Below are positions 1 to 9,702 of a stretch of DNA of 64,000 nt, piece after piece (position 1 is the stretch's first letter; every line of letters begins with the position of its first letter). The position numbers were made by a program, and so were the translations under genes. The notes under the pieces are model-generated. The model searched no databases, had not been told where the DNA came from, and saw nothing but the letters and a program-made list of their open reading frames with translations. The stretch comes from Spirosoma luteum DSM 19990. Its GTDB lineage: Bacteria; Bacteroidota; Bacteroidia; Cytophagales; Spirosomataceae. The stretch is taken from the NCBI RefSeq assembly GCF_000374065.1, contig NZ_KB893251.1, forward strand, positions 20,165 through 84,164, written 5' to 3'.

Positions 1-93
1 CAGTACGGTGAAATTTCGACCAACCCGGACTTTTACTACGAAGGCCCTATTTTGTCTGTCATTTCGCCCTGTACCTGTACACCCTACACCCTT

Positions 94-2712
94 ATGAATC
101 GATTCCTTTTTCTTTTGCTGCTACTCCTGAACAGCCTTTGTACCGCTCGGGCGCAGTCTAAACCCCTCGTTACCAGTCAAACGGCCACCGGCAATACCGC
201 TAAGCCCTGGACCTACTGGTGGTGGATGGGCAATGCCGTCAACGAACCCGATATCACCAACCTGCTCGAACAGTTTGCCAAAGCCGGGCTGGGCGGAGTT
301 CACATCATCCCCATCTACGGGGTAAAAGGCTTCGAAAAGCAGTTTATTCCTTACCTGAGTGACCGCTGGATGGCGGTTTTTGCCCACACGGTTCATGAGG
401 GGAAACGGCTGGGATTGGGTGTTGACCTAACCACCGGCACGGGTTGGCCCTTCGGCGGCCCCGGTGTAACTTCGGATATGGCGGCTAAAGCCTGGAAGGT
501 AGAAGACGGGAAACTAACCTCCGTCCTGACAAAGCAACAGGTAAAACGCCCCGCACCGGGTGCCCAGGGACCGGTCATTGACTACTTCAGTAAACAGGCC
601 GTTGCACAGTATTTAAAACGCTTCGACTCCACCCTGACCCAACTCCCGGAGCGGCCCAGGGCGGTGTACAACGACTCCTACGAAGTATATGGGGCCAACT
701 GGACGGATAATTTCCTGGCTGAGTTCAAGGCCCGGCGGGGGTACAACCTCAACAGTCAACTAGCCGCTTTGCAGGATACGACCCAAACGCCCGAAAGCAT
801 CCTGGTGCATCAGGATTATCACCAGACCCTGTCCGAACTCCTGCTCGATGGCTTTGCGAAAACCTGGGGTAACTGGGCTACCAAAGCCGGGTATTTATCC
901 CGCAATCAGGCGCACGGTTCACCGGGTAATCTCATCGACCTCTACGCCCAGGCCGACATTCCCGAAACGGAATCATTCGGATCCAGCCGTTTTCCCATTC
1001 CCGGCCTGCGGGTCGATGCCAGTTACAGTGTCGAGCAGTTTGGCACGCCGAATCCGCTGGCCATGAAATTTGCGTCGTCGGCCGCGAACCTGCTGGGCAA
1101 ACCACTGGTCAGTTCCGAAACGGGGACCTGGCTGGCCAATCATTTTCAGGTATCCCTGTCGCAGATAAAGCCGCAGATCGATGAGTTGCTGGCGGCTGGT
1201 ATCAACCATATTTTCTACCATGGCATCCCCTACTCGCCCCCGTCCGAAGGGTGGCCCACTGTGGATTCGCCGGGATGGTTATTTTATGCCTCGACGAACT
1301 ACGGTCCTACGTCGCATTTATGGCCGCATCTGCCCCTGCTGAATCAGTACATCGAACGCTGCCAGACACGCCTGCAAACCAGCAAATCCGACAACGATGT
1401 GCTGCTATACTTTCCTATCCATGATTTGTGGGCGACGCGGGCCAGGTCGGCGGGGGGGATTCATCAGCTGGAAGTTCACCATGTAGAGCAGTGGCTATTG
1501 CCGCAACGGGTCGGGCAACTGGGCGAACAACTGGCACAGCACGGCTACGCCTTCGACTACGTGTCCGACGACCTGCTGACGAAACTCACCGCCAGTCAAA
1601 CCGGTATTCGCAGCCCGTCGGGAGTTACTTATAAAGTGGTGCTGGTACCCCGCAGCACGTATTTACCCGAAACATCGCTCCGGCAACTGGAGCGGCTGGC
1701 CCGGCAGGGTGCCCGGATTATTTTCGACGGACCGCTGGCGCAACAGGCACCGGGTTTCTACAACCATGAGGCCCGCTCGGAACAGGTAAAACAACTCGGC
1801 CAAACGCTCCTGAAACAGAAAGCCGTAACCGGCACAACGGATGTTTTCAGTGCGCTGTCCAGATCAGGCATCCGGTCAGAACCCTGGGCTGCCGAAGGGC
1901 TGTCGTTTATCCGCAAACGGCGCGGTGCCGATACCACGCAGTATTTTATCACGAACCTGGGCAACCAGTTTCATCAAAACTGGATTACGCTGTCGGCAAC
2001 GGGCCGTGTGAGTCGGTATGACCCGCTGACGAATCAAGCGGAAACAGCACCCGTTCGGACAGGCAAAAATGGGCAGAATGAGGTATTCCTTCATCTCGAA
2101 CCCGGTCAGTCCTGCTTTATCAACGTCAGCGCCGGAACGCCCAACGTCGTGAATACGGAAGCCCAAAAACGCCTGACCAACCAGCCTGTCGGACCGGCCA
2201 TTTCACTGACTAACTCTTGGCAATTCCAGTTTCTAAATGGCAGACCGACTCTAACGACAAAAGTCACGATGCCCGGTCCCGGCTCCTGGGCAACCGTATC
2301 GGACTCGGCAGGGTATTTCTGGGGAATTGGCCGGTATACGACTACCTTCGATTTACCCGCCGGAACAAAAGCATCACCCTACCTGCTGAGCCTGGGCGAT
2401 GTACGGGAAGTAGCCGACGTACGGCTAAACGGGGAGTCGATTGGTACGGCCTGGTGCATCCCCTATCAGTTGACCCTACCCGCCGACAAACTAAAACCCA
2501 GTAATAACCGACTGGAAGTTGACGTTACGAACCTGTCGGCCAATTACATGCGGCTCTACGACCGAATCCATCCGGAGTGGAAGAAATTTTATGACATCAA
2601 CATCGTGGACATCCGCTACAAACCCTTCGATGCGACGAAATGGGATGCCCTGCCTTCCGGGCTACTCGGGCCGGTTACGCTGACGCCAGCTGGTTCTTTG
2701 GCGGATAAGTAA
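94..2712 (+). CDS. GH106-type alpha-L-rhamnosidase, secreted
   Basis: Probably removes terminal L-rhamnose from plant or bacterial polysaccharides outside the cytoplasm. The 872-residue protein starts with a signal peptide (MNRFLFLLLLLLNSLCTARAQ), which is why the ATG at 94 is preferred to the in-frame upstream codon at 52. The N-terminal region has the aromatic WTYWWWMGN block followed by EPDITNLLEQF and GGVHIIPIYG, typical of the GH106 barrel. YNDSYEVYGANWT and SSETGTW probably lie in the active-site region. The C-terminal 150 residues look like a galactose-binding-type beta sandwich (YTTTFDLP, LGDVREVADVRLNG). The reading frame is open back to base 1, so the upstream gene end is not visible. 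PQQ dehydrogenase follows 60 bp later on the same strand. Family call is confident; substrate is inference. Confidence 0.85.
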   Translation: MNRFLFLLLLLLNSLCTARAQSKPLVTSQTATGNTAKPWTYWWWMGNAVNEPDITNLLEQFAKAGLGGVHIIPIYGVKGFEKQFIPYLSDRWMAVFAHTVHEGKRLGLGVDLTTGTGWPFGGPGVTSDMAAKAWKVEDGKLTSVLTKQQVKRPAPGAQGPVIDYFSKQAVAQYLKRFDSTLTQLPERPRAVYNDSYEVYGANWTDNFLAEFKARRGYNLNSQLAALQDTTQTPESILVHQDYHQTLSELLLDGFAKTWGNWATKAGYLSRNQAHGSPGNLIDLYAQADIPETESFGSSRFPIPGLRVDASYSVEQFGTPNPLAMKFASSAANLLGKPLVSSETGTWLANHFQVSLSQIKPQIDELLAAGINHIFYHGIPYSPPSEGWPTVDSPGWLFYASTNYGPTSHLWPHLPLLNQYIERCQTRLQTSKSDNDVLLYFPIHDLWATRARSAGGIHQLEVHHVEQWLLPQRVGQLGEQLAQHGYAFDYVSDDLLTKLTASQTGIRSPSGVTYKVVLVPRSTYLPETSLRQLERLARQGARIIFDGPLAQQAPGFYNHEARSEQVKQLGQTLLKQKAVTGTTDVFSALSRSGIRSEPWAAEGLSFIRKRRGADTTQYFITNLGNQFHQNWITLSATGRVSRYDPLTNQAETAPVRTGKNGQNEVFLHLEPGQSCFINVSAGTPNVVNTEAQKRLTNQPVGPAISLTNSWQFQFLNGRPTLTTKVTMPGPGSWATVSDSAGYFWGIGRYTTTFDLPAGTKASPYLLSLGDVREVADVRLNGESIGTAWCIPYQLTLPADKLKPSNNRLEVDVTNLSANYMRLYDRIHPEWKKFYDINIVDIRYKPFDATKWDALPSGLLGPVTLTPAGSLADK

Positions 2713-2772
2713 TTCCTCTTTTCAGCTGCCGCCAAAGTGGGTATATTTAGCCCCTTGACGTATTCTTACCCC

Positions 2773-4920
2773 ATGAAACAACTGTTTGTTCCTTTCACCC
2801 TGCTATTGGCAGTTCTATTCATCGCGGCTACACTAACCACCCAGCCTCTGTTGCCCGGCGCAGCCAGTGACTGGCCCGAGTACCTGGGTGGCCCCGACCG
2901 AAATCACTACTCGACGCTCACCCAAATCAATGCCAGCAACGTCAGCCAACTGAAGATGGCGTGGCAGTACCACACCCTGGATTCGGGGCAGATTCAGTGC
3001 AATCCCATTATCAAAAACGGGGTTTTGTACGGCATGACGGCCACTACCCAACCCTTCGCCATCAATGCGGCAACGGGTACGCCAATCTGGTTGCGCAAAG
3101 ATAGTATGGCCATGAACGGAGCTATCCGTTCCAGCAGCACCAGCCGGGGACTTGTTTACTGGGAAGATGGTGCCGACCAGCGAATTCTATTCACGAATGA
3201 TTCCTGGCTCTACGCCGTGGAAGCCACCACCGGCAAGCCCGTAGTGGGTTTTGGCGAGAGGGGCCGTACCAGTATGAAAGCTGGGCTGGGGCCAACGGCA
3301 AAAGATAAAATGGTTATCTCCAATACGCCCGGAACCGTTTTCGAAGACCTTATCATCATGCCCATGCGCCTGTCCGAAGGAGCCGATGCGGCACTGGGGC
3401 ACATTCAGGCGTTTAATATCCGAACCGGCAAGCTGGCATGGGTTTTCCATACCATTCCCGAGCCGGGCGAATTTGGCTACGATACCTGGCCCAAAGAAAC
3501 GTACAAAAATACCGATGTGGGGGCCGCCAACAACTGGTCGGGGATGGCTGTCGACCGGCAGCGGGGCATTGTATTCGTGCCCACCGGCTCGGCGGCCTTT
3601 GATTTTTACGGCGGCAACCGGGCGGGCCAGAATCTGTTTGCCAACTGTCTGCTGGCCCTTGATGCTAAAACCGGCAAGCGGCTCTGGCATTACCAGCTCG
3701 TTCACCACGATATTCTGGACCGCGATGCCCCTGCTCCGCCCAACCTCGTGACGGTGACGCACAACGGGAAAAAGGTGGATGCCGTGGCGCAGGTGACTAA
3801 GCAGGGGTACGTCTTTTTGTTCGACCGGGAAACGGGGAAGCCCCTGTTCCCCATCAATGAAGTACCCGTTCCGGCTTCCGACGTAGAGGGTGAGCAGGCA
3901 TGGCCCACGCAACCCATCCCGACCAAACCGGCCCCCTACGCCCGGCACTCGTTGAAAGCCTCCGATATTAGTCCGCTGGCCGAAAATCGGCAGGAACTCA
4001 TTGCGACCCTGAAACGCAGCCGCTACGATGGAGCTTTTACGCCCCTCAGTGCGCAGGGCACTATCATTTATCCCGGTCTGGATGGCGGTGCCGAGTACGG
4101 GGGTGCCGCCGTTGACCCCAACGGAATCATGTACGTGAACAGCAACGAAATGGGCTGGCTGATTTCGCTCAACAAGAAACTATCCAATGAGCAGCTTGCC
4201 CAGCTTAGCCCCGGTCAGCGGGTGTACACCACCACCTGTTCGCCCTGCCACGGAACCGAACGGCAGGGTAACCCGGCCAGCGGGTTTCCATCGCTGGTGA
4301 ACATCCAGAAACGGCGGAGTCAGGCCTACGTGAATAATATCGTTTCGCACGGGAAAGGCATGATGCCCGCGTTTACGGGTCTGTCGGATACGCAGAAGCA
4401 GGATTTACTGGCGTATCTGTTTGGGCAGGAAAAGGCAGAATCAGGTGTGGCCAGTGCCCGTGAACCGGGCCTGAGTCAGGCCGAACAGGCGAAATCGAAC
4501 GTACCTTACCGCATATCGGGCTATAGTAAGTTCCTGGACAAAAACGGCTATCCCGCCGTGAAACCACCCTGGGGTACGCTGAATGCCATTAACCTCAACA
4601 CCGGCGAATACGTCTGGAAAACGGTGCTGGGAAACTATCCAGAACTAAAAACCAAAGAGCCTACCGGGTCGGAAAGTTACGGCGGCCCCGTTATTACAGC
4701 CAGTGGGCTGCTCTTTATTGCGGGGACGAAAGATGCCCTTTTACGCGTATTCGACTGCAAAACGGGGAAACAACTTTGGCAAACCCAGCTCCCGGCGGCC
4801 TGCTTTGCCACACCCAGCACCTACGAAGTAGCGGGTAAACAATACATTGTGCTGGCCTGCGGAGGGACCAAACTGGGTGCGCCAAAAGGAGAGAGTTACG
4901 TAGCTTTCGCCCTACCGTAG
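2773..4920 (+). CDS. PQQ-dependent sugar/alcohol dehydrogenase with internal cytochrome c domain
   Basis: Quinoprotein dehydrogenase oxidising a sugar or alcohol in the periplasm and passing electrons to an attached heme c. The start at 2773 gives a hydrophobic N-terminal segment (MKQLFVPFTLLLAVLFIAA) and 715 residues. DWPEYLGGPDRNHYS and the repeated tryptophan-docking blades (TGKRLWHYQ, TGEYVWKT, TGKQLWQTQ) form the PQQ propeller. A cytochrome c domain is inserted near residues 480-560: heme motif CSPCH at residues 489-493, and GMMPAF as the likely distal Met ligand. The ROK kinase starts only 2 bp after the stop, so the two are probably co-transcribed. Substrate cannot be read from sequence. 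Confidence 0.88.
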   Translation: MKQLFVPFTLLLAVLFIAATLTTQPLLPGAASDWPEYLGGPDRNHYSTLTQINASNVSQLKMAWQYHTLDSGQIQCNPIIKNGVLYGMTATTQPFAINAATGTPIWLRKDSMAMNGAIRSSSTSRGLVYWEDGADQRILFTNDSWLYAVEATTGKPVVGFGERGRTSMKAGLGPTAKDKMVISNTPGTVFEDLIIMPMRLSEGADAALGHIQAFNIRTGKLAWVFHTIPEPGEFGYDTWPKETYKNTDVGAANNWSGMAVDRQRGIVFVPTGSAAFDFYGGNRAGQNLFANCLLALDAKTGKRLWHYQLVHHDILDRDAPAPPNLVTVTHNGKKVDAVAQVTKQGYVFLFDRETGKPLFPINEVPVPASDVEGEQAWPTQPIPTKPAPYARHSLKASDISPLAENRQELIATLKRSRYDGAFTPLSAQGTIIYPGLDGGAEYGGAAVDPNGIMYVNSNEMGWLISLNKKLSNEQLAQLSPGQRVYTTTCSPCHGTERQGNPASGFPSLVNIQKRRSQAYVNNIVSHGKGMMPAFTGLSDTQKQDLLAYLFGQEKAESGVASAREPGLSQAEQAKSNVPYRISGYSKFLDKNGYPAVKPPWGTLNAINLNTGEYVWKTVLGNYPELKTKEPTGSESYGGPVITASGLLFIAGTKDALLRVFDCKTGKQLWQTQLPAACFATPSTYEVAGKQYIVLACGGTKLGAPKGESYVAFALP

Positions 4921-4922
4921 TC

Positions 4923-5822
4923 ATGCCCATGTCCAGTACAAATCAGGCTATCGGCATCGACCTCGGTGGTACCCGCATCAAAGGCGTCCTCATCGACACC
5001 CAGACGGGGGCGGTTATCGAGAAACGGATGACGCCCACCAACGACGGCGAAACGAACAATTGGAAGGAAGCGGTAGCCCAAACGGTACGCGACCTGAAAG
5101 CCATATCCGGACAGTCCATTCTGGGCGTAGGGATGGCAGCACCGGGTTTGCCCAATGTGGGTAATTCGGCCATTGCTTACATGCCGGGCCGGTTGCCGGG
5201 GCTGGAAGGTTTCGACTGGGGTGAATTTCTGGGTGAGCGGGTCTGGGTGCTGAACGATGCCCATGCCGCCCTGATGGCCGAAGCCCGGTTTGGTGCCGCC
5301 CAACACATTGCCAACGCCGTGATGTTAACCCTGGGAACGGGGGTTGGGGGTGGAATGCTGGTCAACGGGCAGCTGTATCAGGGATTTTTCCAGATGGCAG
5401 GGCACCTGGGGCACATGACGATAGACGCCGACAGCGACCAGCTCGATGTTGCGAACGCGCCCGGTAGCCTGGAGGATGCTATTGGCAACACCACCGTTGG
5501 TCGACGGTCGTACGAACGGTACAAGAGTACGCATGAACTGCTGGACGGGTATAAACGGGGAGAACCACTGGCTACGCTCGTCTGGCTGACTTCCGTACGT
5601 CGGCTGGCGGGGGCACTGGCCTCCATTGCCAACTCGTTTTCGCCCGAACGAATTATCCTGGGCGGGGGCATCACCCAAGCCGACGATGCGTTGTTCGGTC
5701 CTTTGGCCACCTTCATGGATCTGTTTGAATGGCGGCCGGGCGGCAAAAAAACGACTATCTGCAAAGCCCATTTTGGGGAGTGGGCGGGTGCCATTGGGGC
5801 CGCGGCCAGTTTGCAGGCTTAG
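4923..5822 (+). CDS. ROK family sugar kinase (glucokinase-like)
   Basis: Probable cytoplasmic ATP-dependent hexose kinase of the ROK family. The N-terminal phosphate loop GIDLGGTRIKG (residues 11-21) and LTLGTGVGGG (about 135-144) are the two nucleotide-binding signatures, followed by GHLGHMTI. The usual ROK zinc motif CxCGxxGCxE after the GH element is absent; the corresponding stretch reads DVANAPGSLED with no cysteine. Length (299) is normal. The start is ATG at 4923, 2 bp after the dehydrogenase stop; a second ATG at 4929 is equally possible. A strong hairpin lies immediately downstream. Confidence 0.85.
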   Translation: MPMSSTNQAIGIDLGGTRIKGVLIDTQTGAVIEKRMTPTNDGETNNWKEAVAQTVRDLKAISGQSILGVGMAAPGLPNVGNSAIAYMPGRLPGLEGFDWGEFLGERVWVLNDAHAALMAEARFGAAQHIANAVMLTLGTGVGGGMLVNGQLYQGFFQMAGHLGHMTIDADSDQLDVANAPGSLEDAIGNTTVGRRSYERYKSTHELLDGYKRGEPLATLVWLTSVRRLAGALASIANSFSPERIILGGGITQADDALFGPLATFMDLFEWRPGGKKTTICKAHFGEWAGAIGAAASLQA

Positions 5823-5830
5823 CTAACAGA

Positions 5831-5889
5831 CCCCGTTGTGGTGTCGTTTCTGACCAGTTTGGCGGTGCAGAAACGACACCACAACGGGG
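5831..5889. terminator. 22-bp perfect inverted repeat between convergent genes
   Basis: Arms 5831-5852 and 5868-5889 are perfect reverse complements separated by a 15-base loop. The element fills the gap between the convergent ROK kinase and amylase genes, as expected for a bidirectional terminator, although there is no U-tract of the classic kind. Confidence 0.7.
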
Positions 5890-5893
5890 CGGA

Positions 5894-7768
5894 CTATTTC
5901 TCCAGCTCCAGCACCAGGGCCGTTTTGGCGGGCAGTTTTATTCCTTTTAAGTCCGTCAGCTTCTCATCGGTCAGTACATTTCTGGCGGATGAGAAACCAC
6001 TCATCCGTTCGGAGAAACGGGCCGTATCCAGGCTTATTTCCTTCTCGGTGCTGTTGGTCGCTACCATCACCGTTTTGCCCGCATCGTACCGAAAATAGAC
6101 GTACGTACCATTTTGTGGCAGGTACTGCGTGAGTTTCCCCGAGTGCAGCGCGGGTGTAACCCGGCGGTAGTTCGCCAGTTTTTTCACAAAATTGAACGCG
6201 TCGTTCTCCTTGTCGGTACGTCCGGCAGCCTCGAACTTATTTTCCTTGTCCCCCGAAAAACCACCGGGAAAATCACGACGCACCTCGGCATCCGACGGGT
6301 CTTTGACGTTCTTCATCAGAATTTCGGTGCCGTAGTACATCGACGGGATGCCGCGCGTAGTGAGCAGCCAGGTCAGACCAATTTTGTACTTATCGAAATC
6401 CTCGCCAATCACGGACAGGTACCGGTCGGTATCATGGTTATCCAGGAAAGTGACAAGTTTGGTCGGGTCGGTATACACCACATCCTGCGCCAGTGCCTGA
6501 TAGGGGCGGTTTACGCCATCGTCCCAGCTAAAATTCTGCTTTAATCCATCCAGCATGGCCGAATACAGCACAAAATCAAGGCCCCCCGGTTGATTCGACT
6601 TGAACGGGAAGTCAATTTTATTGCGAGTATAGTACGCCTGATCAACGACGTTATTGACTCATGACTCCCCAAAAATGTGAATAGTTGGGTATTGCTCCAT
6701 CAGGGCCGCGTTGCAGCGATTCATAAAGGGCAAATCGTTATACATGTACGTGTCCACCCGCCAGGCATCTACGCCAAACTCCTCCACGGTCCAGATGGCG
6801 TGCTGAATCAGGAAGTTAGCCACGTACGGATTGTTCTGATTGAGGTCGGGCAGGAACGGTACAAACCAGCCATCGAGGGTGACGCGCCGGTCGGTTTCGG
6901 CAGCGTGGGGGTCCGTAATGGGCTGGTATTTATAGGAAGTATTTGTGTAGGCAGGCCACTGGTGAACCCAGTCTTTGCTGGGCATATCTTTGATAAACCA
7001 GTGATTAATACCAACGTGGTTATATACGGCATCCTGCACCACTTTAAACCCGGCCGCATGCGCCGACTTGATGAACGCGGAGTAGGCCTGATTGCCACCA
7101 AAACGCTTGTCTATGGTATAATGGTCGGTGAACCCGTAGCCATGATAGGCCGAGCGCATGACCCCGCCCTCGTTGGTAAGGGGCTGGTTATTCTCCAGCA
7201 ATGGCGTGAACCAGATGGCGGTAACACCCAAATCTTTCAGGTAGTCGAGGTGTTTGGCAGCCCCGGCCAAATCCCCTCCATGCCGGTAAAAAGGATTGGC
7301 CCGGTCGGCGTTAGGGTCGGCCATATCGGCAAACTTGTCATTGGCGGGGTCGCCATTGGCAAAGCGGTCGGGCATGGCCAGGTAGATAAAATCCGCCGAG
7401 GTTACACCCGTTCCTTTGGGGGTTTTGTCGCGGGCTTTCAGAACGAACGGTTGCGTAAGCGTCTGGTTGCCCCGCTTTCCCGTTAGTTTGAGGGTCCCGG
7501 CTTTGGCCGTGGGCGAAATAACCAGGTCCAGGAAGGCGTAGTTCGGGTTTTCGACCGTGTGCGTTTTAGCCAGTTTAACCCCCGGATAGTTGAGCGAATA
7601 GGTCAGTGTTCCGGCATTGGGGCCATACACCATCAGTTGCACCGTCGGGTTCTTCATTCCCACCCACCAGTTGGTTGGGTTGACGCGCTGAATACGGGCA
7701 TCCTGGGCAACGGTGACACGCGCCATCAGGCTCAGCACGAAAAAGAGCGTAGTAGTTAGTTTTGTCAT
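5894..7768 (-). pseudogene. Cyclomaltodextrinase/neopullulanase-type GH13 amylase interrupted by an in-frame TGA
   Basis: Starch or maltodextrin hydrolase with a signal peptide (MTKLTTTLFFVLSLMARVTVAQ), an N-terminal beta domain (NPTNWWVGMKNPTVQLM), the GH13 barrel and a C-terminal beta domain, about 624 codons. The frame is continuous from 7768 to 5894 except for a TGA at 6659-6661. Before it are AVYNH, the nucleophile block DAWRVDTY and the acid/base HIFGES; after it are VNNVVDQAYYT and the third catalytic Asp in FLDNHDTDR. Family members normally have Trp right after GE[ST], so a TGG-to-TGA change is the simplest explanation. The product would stop two residues after the catalytic Glu. A sequencing error would restore a normal gene. 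Confidence 0.85.
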
Positions 7769-7844
7769 AGGTTAGCAAGCGGTTGACATACGAATAATGC
7801 AACAATAACGAAAAATAACGAAAAATTTTAGCCGAAAAAGGCCA

Positions 7845-7852
7845 TAGCTTTG
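7845..7852 (+). promoter_or_regulatory. Putative -7 box (TAGCTTTG) for the GH13 gene
   Basis: Matches the Bacteroidota -7 consensus TAnnTTTG, 74 bp before the chosen start at 7927, in the gap between two divergent amylase genes. No clear TTG at the -33 position, so support is partial. Confidence 0.4.
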
Positions 7853-7926
7853 CGGAAATGTGGCTGGTACCTTACGCTAACCTGAATTGATCTGCCCATA
7901 TGTATATGGAATCGGCTGTCCCGACG

Positions 7927-9639
7927 ATGGACAAATTAATCATTTACCAGATTTTCACCCGGCTGTTTGGTAATCAGAACACCACCAACCGACCGTACGG
8001 AAGTCGCGACGAAAATGGCGTCGGTAAATTCAATGATATCAATGAAGCGGCCCTCAAAGCGATCCGTCAATTTGGGGCCTCGCACATCTGGTTCACCGGT
8101 GTTATTGAACACGCCACCGAAACCAATTACAGTGACCAGGGTATTCGTCCTGATGACCCAACGGTAGTGAAAGGGCGGGCAGGGTCTCCTTACGCCGTAA
8201 AAGACTACTACGATGTTGACCCCGACCTGGCCGTCGACGTACCCAACCGCATGGCTGAGTTTGAGGCTCTGGTACTCCGAACCCAGTCCCACGGTCTGAA
8301 AGTAATCATTGACTTTGTGCCGAACCACGTGGCCCGTCAGTATCAATCCGACTGCAAACCGGCGGGCGTTGCAGACCTCGGCCAGAACGACGATACCAGC
8401 CTTGCCTTTTCATCCGCCAATAATTTCTACTATTTGCCGGGGCAACAATTTGTTAGCCCGGACCAGGACTCGCTTCAGCACCGTGCGGAGAGCACACCCG
8501 TTCCGAAGCTGACTGAGTTTCCGGCCAAAGTAACGGGCAGTGGTTCCCTCACCGCCACCCCCGACATCAATGACTGGTACGAAACGGTGAAGTTGAATTA
8601 TGGTTACAATGTTTTCGACGGCAGTTTACACCTTGATCCGATTCCGGTTACCTGGCATCAGATGCTCGATATTCTGCTGTTCTGGGCCGAAAAAGGCGTT
8701 GATGGATTCCGTTGCGATATGGCTCATATGGTGCCGGTAGCTTTCTGGAACTGGGCCATCAGCCGCGTGAAACAGCGTTACCCACGCCTGATTTTCATTG
8801 CCGAAATCTACGATCCGGGTCTGTACCGTTCGTTCATTTTTGAGGGTCGTTTTGATTATCTCTACGATAAAGTAGGGCTGTACGATGCGGTTCGGCGGCT
8901 CATGGAAGGGCATGGCTCCTGTTACGAACTGACCAGCGTGTGGCAGCACGAATCCGGCGACTTTGCCCAGCACATGCTCCGGTTTCTGGAAACCCACGAC
9001 GAACAGCGTATTGCTTCCCGTTTCTTCACCAACGATCCCTGGGCGGCCATCCCCGGTATGACCCTGGCCGCCACCATGCACACGGGGCCTGTTCTGCTGT
9101 ATTTTGGGCAGGAAATTGGCGTACGGGCCGAAGGCGTTGAAGGCTTTAGTGGCGATGACGGGCGCACGACTATTTTCGATTACTGGGGATTACCGGACTG
9201 GCAGGGCTGGCTCAATCAGGGTCGGTACGATGGCGGTGGCCTGACCGATAATCAGCGCAGTCTGCGGGCTTTTTACCAGCAGTTGAACCACCTCGTCATC
9301 AACTCCGATGCCATTCAGAACGGTTATTTTTACGATTTACAATACGCGAATGACAATGGGCAAAGCCCGGGGTACGATGCACATCAGGTATATAGTTACC
9401 TGCGCTATACCGAACGGCAGCAGTTACTCATCGTCTGCAATTTTTCCAGTAAAAACACGCACAGTACTACTATCACCATTCCACAGGCTGCCTTTGAGGC
9501 TATGCAGAAAGATGCTGCCCGAACGCATTGGTTCAGTGATATTTTCATGAGCGATACCCGGATTGAGACATCCGGTCTGGCGGGTGTACCGATTCATTTG
9601 CCCCCCCGTTCGGTGCGGGTATTTGAAATAAAATCGTAA
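7927..9639 (+). CDS. GH13 alpha-amylase family glycosyl hydrolase
   Basis: Intact 570-residue enzyme, probably cytoplasmic since MDKLIIYQIFTRLFGN begins the barrel directly with no signal peptide; an upstream in-frame ATG at 7900 would only add nine residues. GH13 conserved blocks are all present: VIIDFVPNHVAR (region I), GVDGFRCDMAHM with the nucleophile Asp (II), LIFIAEIYDP with the acid/base Glu (III) and FLETHDEQR with the third Asp (IV). The C-terminus (RQQLLIVCNFS, PPRSVRVFEI) is the usual beta domain. It is divergent from the broken secreted amylase, suggesting a small alpha-glucan utilisation locus. Exact specificity is not determinable. Confidence 0.88.
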   Translation: MDKLIIYQIFTRLFGNQNTTNRPYGSRDENGVGKFNDINEAALKAIRQFGASHIWFTGVIEHATETNYSDQGIRPDDPTVVKGRAGSPYAVKDYYDVDPDLAVDVPNRMAEFEALVLRTQSHGLKVIIDFVPNHVARQYQSDCKPAGVADLGQNDDTSLAFSSANNFYYLPGQQFVSPDQDSLQHRAESTPVPKLTEFPAKVTGSGSLTATPDINDWYETVKLNYGYNVFDGSLHLDPIPVTWHQMLDILLFWAEKGVDGFRCDMAHMVPVAFWNWAISRVKQRYPRLIFIAEIYDPGLYRSFIFEGRFDYLYDKVGLYDAVRRLMEGHGSCYELTSVWQHESGDFAQHMLRFLETHDEQRIASRFFTNDPWAAIPGMTLAATMHTGPVLLYFGQEIGVRAEGVEGFSGDDGRTTIFDYWGLPDWQGWLNQGRYDGGGLTDNQRSLRAFYQQLNHLVINSDAIQNGYFYDLQYANDNGQSPGYDAHQVYSYLRYTERQQLLIVCNFSSKNTHSTTITIPQAAFEAMQKDAARTHWFSDIFMSDTRIETSGLAGVPIHLPPRSVRVFEIKS

Positions 9640-9702
9640 AAAAAGGCTACTTTTAAGTAATCTCTTCGTCAACATACTAGAGTAGACCTTAATTAAGTTC
9701 CT

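Noticed and set aside
3187..3948. 253-codon open frame on the minus strand
   Set aside because: It lies opposite the PQQ dehydrogenase, whose motifs are clear; the product has no recognisable domain. A shadow of biased codon use.
6659..6661. TGA read as tryptophan or selenocysteine
   Set aside because: TGA serves as a normal stop for other genes here (for example the gene at 50792), and there is no visible selenocysteine stem-loop; a point mutation or error is simpler.
6113..7486. Long plus-strand open frames opposite the broken amylase (143 and 269 codons)
   Set aside because: The minus strand has all GH13 motifs; the plus-strand products look like composition shadows.
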